From: an uncultured Eubacteriales bacterium
GTDB lineage: Bacteria > Bacillota > Clostridia > Christensenellales > UBA1242
Direction of reading: 5' to 3'
DNA length: 64,000 bases
Assembly: GCA_949878485.1 (NCBI GenBank)
Contig: CATLAM010000004.1
Coordinates: 1 to 64,000 of the forward strand
The translations under genes were made by a program, and so were the position numbers. This document shows, piece after piece, positions 61,131 through 64,000 of this stretch. A model generated the notes under the pieces. That model was given only the letters and a program-made list of their open reading frames with translations. It did no database searches and was not told where the DNA came from. Position 1 is the first letter of the stretch. Each line of letters opens with the position of its first letter.

Positions 61131-63260
61131 ATGAGCGGATATGATTTGCAATCCTTAAATGAAGAACAAAAACAAGCACTCTTAGAAACTGAGGGTGTTG
61201 TTTTGGTGACTGCTGGTGCGGGCAGTGGTAAAACTAGGTTATTGACGCACAGAATTTGTTACTTAATAGAACATGGTGTTTCTCCTTATAATATTTTGGC
61301 GATTACTTTCACAAATAAGGCGACTAACGAAATGAAAACCCGTATTGCCGAGATGTGTGATTGCAATGTTTGGATTTCCACATTTCACTCTATGTGTGTA
61401 AGAATTTTAAGAGAAAACATTAATTACATGGAAGGTTACACACAAAATTTTACCATTATTGACGAAAATGACAAGGATAAAATTATTAAAGATTTGTTGA
61501 AAAAACATCAATGTGAAGACGATGAAAAGTCGAAAGTTTCAACGCACCTTGACAATATTAAAAATAAGGGCTTAGACATTGATGAATATTTTTCAGCACT
61601 CTCAGAATTTAACCACAACAAAGACTTAAAAATTTATGAAGCAATTTGCAATGAATATGAAGCATATTTACACAAAAACAATGCTTTGGATTTTGACGAC
61701 TTGTTAAATAAGACATTGTTTTTGTTTAGAAACTTTAAAGATGTGCTTTTCAAATATTCTGACAGGTTTCAGTATATTTTGGTGGACGAGTTTCAAGACA
61801 CAAACCTTGTGCAATATAAGTTGATCAAACTTTTGTGCAGTGTTCATAAAAACCTTTTTGTCGTTGGAGATGAAGACCAGTGTATTTATTCTTGGCGTGG
61901 TGCAAATTATCATAATATTGCCAGTTTAAAGGATGATTTTGAAGATGTTAAGGTGTTTAAGTTGGAAAGGAACTATCGTTCCACCAAAAGCATTTTAAAC
62001 CTTGCAAACAATGTTATTTCCAACAATAAAGAACGCATCAAGAAAAATCTTTGGACTGACAAAGACCTTGGGGAAGGTCCTGTTGTTTTCACTGCATTTG
62101 ATGAGCGTGGTGAAGCCATGTTTGTGGCAAAAACAATTGAGGACATGATGTGTGAAGGTTATTCATACAATGATTTTGCTGTGCTTATGCGTGTAAATGC
62201 CTTGTCCAGAACGATTGAAGAAGGCTTTTTGTCTTATCAAATTCCTTATAAGGTGTATGGTGGTTTCAAATTTTATGAACGAGCAGAAATCAAGGTTATT
62301 TTGGCTTATCTTTCTGTTTTCGTCAATCCAAATGACGAAATTTCGCTTTTAAAGATAATCAACTTTCCAAAGCGTGGAATTGGCGAAGTGGCAATTTCTT
62401 CTTTGCAGACAGAAGCAGGGGATGACACTTTGTTGAATTATCTGTTAAGTGAAAGATTTAGCACTTCAAAATATTTTTCAAAACTTGGTCATTTTGTCGA
62501 GATTTTCAAGACATTAAAAAGTCAACTTGACACTTTGCCACTTTATGAGTTTGTGGAAAAGGTTGTCAAAGGTTTTGGAATCGATGTTGCCTATGCTGGA
62601 AAAGATGATGAAAGCATCGATAAACTTGGTAATATTGACAGTTTGCTTGCAGGCGTGCAAGAATTTTGCAATGACAATGAAGATGCCACTTTGTCTGACT
62701 TTTTGGCAAATATTATGCTTAAATCGGACAGTGACAACATTCAAGAAAATGGTTATGTAAGTTTAGCAACCATTCATTCTGTTAAGGGATTGGAATTTAA
62801 GTTTGTTTTTGTTGTCGGATTGGAAGAAGGAATCTTTCCGCTTGCAAGGGCTACATTTTCTTCCAGTGAAATGGAAGAAGAAAGGCGACTTATGTATGTT
62901 GCGATTACGCGTGCTGAAGATAAAATCTTTTTATGTCATGCACAAAAACGATATATGTATGGCAAAAGTAATTATCAAGCGGAAAGCAGATTTTTAAAAG
63001 AACTTGGAATTGTGGACAAGAAGAAGCCTAAAGTTTTTTCAAGTTTAAATTCTTTTAAAGATGACTTTTTCAGAGAAGAAAAAGAAGAAGTGTTTGACAG
63101 TGGATTTGCTGTTGGTGACAAGGTGGAACACATGCGTTTTGGATGCGGTGTTATTGTCAATATTTCAGATGACGGGCTTGTTGGTGACATTGAATTTGAA
63201 GATTTTGGAAAGAAAAGTTTGATGCTTAACATAGCATCACTTGTGAAGGTGGAAGAATGA
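61131..63260 (+). CDS. pcrA: ATP-dependent DNA helicase PcrA/UvrD
   Basis: 709 residues, superfamily 1A 3'-5' helicase of repair and rolling-circle replication. Motifs in order: QxxAL-type NEEQKQALLE (Q motif), Walker A AGAGSGKT near residue 29, Ia TFTNKATNEM, II DEFQDTN near residue 218, III GDEDQCIYSWRG, IV RNYRST, V HSVKGLEFKFVFVVG, VI YVAITRAE. A C-terminal tudor-like segment (GDKVEHMRFGCGVIVNI) binds RNA polymerase in Bacillus PcrA. ligA follows with a four-base overlap, the usual pcrA-ligA order. Confidence 0.96.
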   Translation: MSGYDLQSLNEEQKQALLETEGVVLVTAGAGSGKTRLLTHRICYLIEHGVSPYNILAITFTNKATNEMKTRIAEMCDCNVWISTFHSMCVRILRENINYMEGYTQNFTIIDENDKDKIIKDLLKKHQCEDDEKSKVSTHLDNIKNKGLDIDEYFSALSEFNHNKDLKIYEAICNEYEAYLHKNNALDFDDLLNKTLFLFRNFKDVLFKYSDRFQYILVDEFQDTNLVQYKLIKLLCSVHKNLFVVGDEDQCIYSWRGANYHNIASLKDDFEDVKVFKLERNYRSTKSILNLANNVISNNKERIKKNLWTDKDLGEGPVVFTAFDERGEAMFVAKTIEDMMCEGYSYNDFAVLMRVNALSRTIEEGFLSYQIPYKVYGGFKFYERAEIKVILAYLSVFVNPNDEISLLKIINFPKRGIGEVAISSLQTEAGDDTLLNYLLSERFSTSKYFSKLGHFVEIFKTLKSQLDTLPLYEFVEKVVKGFGIDVAYAGKDDESIDKLGNIDSLLAGVQEFCNDNEDATLSDFLANIMLKSDSDNIQENGYVSLATIHSVKGLEFKFVFVVGLEEGIFPLARATFSSSEMEEERRLMYVAITRAEDKIFLCHAQKRYMYGKSNYQAESRFLKELGIVDKKKPKVFSSLNSFKDDFFREEKEEVFDSGFAVGDKVEHMRFGCGVIVNISDDGLVGDIEFEDFGKKSLMLNIASLVKVEE

Positions 63261-64000
63261 ATAAACTTGAAAAAATGAAAGAGTTGATTGAAAAAATTGA
63301 CCTTTATAATTATCATTATTACACTATGGATGACCCTATTGTTTCAGATAAGGAATATGACCAAGTTTATTATGAACTTGTTGACCTTGAAAAAGAAACT
63401 GGAAAAATATTACCAAATTCTCCTACGCAAAGAGTGGGAGATGTTGTGCTTGACAAATTTGTTAAACATAAGCATGAACATCGCCTTTACAGCCTTTCCA
63501 AAGTCAGAGATTTTGATGATTTGGAAAAGTGGTGCAATGATATGCGAGAATTTGACGCAGACACAAAATTTGCTTTGGAATATAAATATGACGGTTTACA
63601 ACTTGTTTTGGAATATTTTGAAGGAAAGTTTTTCAGAGCAACAACTCGCGGTAATGGAGAAATTGGAGAAGATGTAACACTTCAAGTGAAAACAATTTCT
63701 TCTGTGCCATTGGAAATCGACTATAAAGGAAAACTTATCGTTCAAGGCGAAGGCATGATGACGAAAAAAGCATTTGAAATTTATAATCGCACTGCCGAAG
63801 TTTTGCTTAAAAATCCAAGAAATGGTGTGGCTGGGGCAATCAGAAATCTTGACCCTAAGGAAACCGCAAAGCGTAAGTTGGAATTCTATTGTTATTCAAT
63901 TATTTTCTGCGAGAAGAAATTTTCTATGCAAGAAGAAATTCATGATTTCTTAGTTGAAAACAAATTCAATACTGGGCATTTTTTCAAAATCTGTGAAAGT
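63257..64000 (+). CDS. ligA: NAD-dependent DNA ligase (3' truncated by window)
   Basis: The first 248 residues are present; the gene continues past the window end. Domain Ia shows the NAD-binding pattern YNYHYYTMDDPIVSDKEYDQ near residue 17. The nucleotidyltransferase motif KxDG reads KYDG at Lys110, where the AMP is attached, followed by TTRGNGEIGEDVT and GEGMMTKKAF, NPRNGVAGAIRNLDP. Essential sealing of nicks in replication. ATG overlaps the pcrA TGA. Confidence 0.96.
   Translation, partial: MNKLEKMKELIEKIDLYNYHYYTMDDPIVSDKEYDQVYYELVDLEKETGKILPNSPTQRVGDVVLDKFVKHKHEHRLYSLSKVRDFDDLEKWCNDMREFDADTKFALEYKYDGLQLVLEYFEGKFFRATTRGNGEIGEDVTLQVKTISSVPLEIDYKGKLIVQGEGMMTKKAFEIYNRTAEVLLKNPRNGVAGAIRNLDPKETAKRKLEFYCYSIIFCEKKFSMQEEIHDFLVENKFNTGHFFKICES

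Noticed and set aside
1-64000. CRISPR arrays, prophage or insertion sequences
   Set aside because: No spaced identical repeats, integrase, transposase or phage structural genes were seen; the window reads as chromosomal core with a few accessory genes.

Overview
The window is a gene-dense, AT-rich chromosomal segment of a low-GC Gram-positive bacterium. Evidence is the set of Bacillota markers (McsB and ClpC, long-form HPF, RNase J, TrmR, DegV, PcrA followed by LigA, a PdaB-like deacetylase), strong Shine-Dalgarno sites, sigma-A promoters and U-tract terminators. TGA is used as a stop, so the code is standard. No phage, insertion sequence, CRISPR array or rRNA is visible. An uncultured AT-rich member of the Clostridia is my inference; the genus cannot be read from the sequence.

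Layout. 1-2031: a tRNA-Trp/trpS unit on the minus strand, led by a ten-residue Trp-rich leader peptide and an attenuator-like leader, lying between two 150-base copies of an intergenic repeat. 2162-5866: a membrane protein, a flavodoxin-ferredoxin fusion, a 2H phosphoesterase and DNA polymerase IV. 5986-13587: a plus-strand run of a pseudo-amidohydrolase, Tex, a 46-residue McsA-like zinc finger, McsB and ClpC, then HPF. 13631-19929: lipoprotein, degenerate ABC ATPase, a PIN-like two-gene module, phosphosugar mutase, RpiB-like isomerase, metallo-beta-lactamase-fold hydrolase and nucleoside hydrolase. 20077-31152: membrane protein, LeuRS, a cytoplasmic subtilisin pair, MurG, and both subunits of a type IIA topoisomerase. 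31265-45835: a GLUG-type secreted protein, deacetylase, double OB-fold SSB, a MarR-DegV pair with a visible operator, phosphoglycerate mutase, GreA, RNase J, TrmR, PAP2, TsaE and TsaB. 45886-57303: a 1318-residue surface protein, a split TSUP transporter, an operon of ferredoxin plus three proteins with degraded active sites (Ppx/GppA-, HtrA- and MreB-like), MinD-MinE, and a second DegV. 57415-64000: an ABC exporter, an unrecognised protein under an unusual promoter, PcrA and the start of LigA.

Three things stand out. First, trpS has what looks like ribosome-mediated attenuation (leader peptide with three Trp codons, mutually exclusive hairpins, terminator) instead of the T-box usual in Bacillota, and the cognate tRNA-Trp lies 21 bases downstream in the same direction. 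Second, five genes have a -10 hexamer ending exactly six bases before ATG and no Shine-Dalgarno site, which predicts leaderless mRNAs. Third, the 50767-54756 operon joins three envelope or cytoskeleton-type proteins that have all lost catalytic residues; I know of no described system with this composition.

Regulatory calls are pattern readings of sequence; no structure calculation or database search was done.
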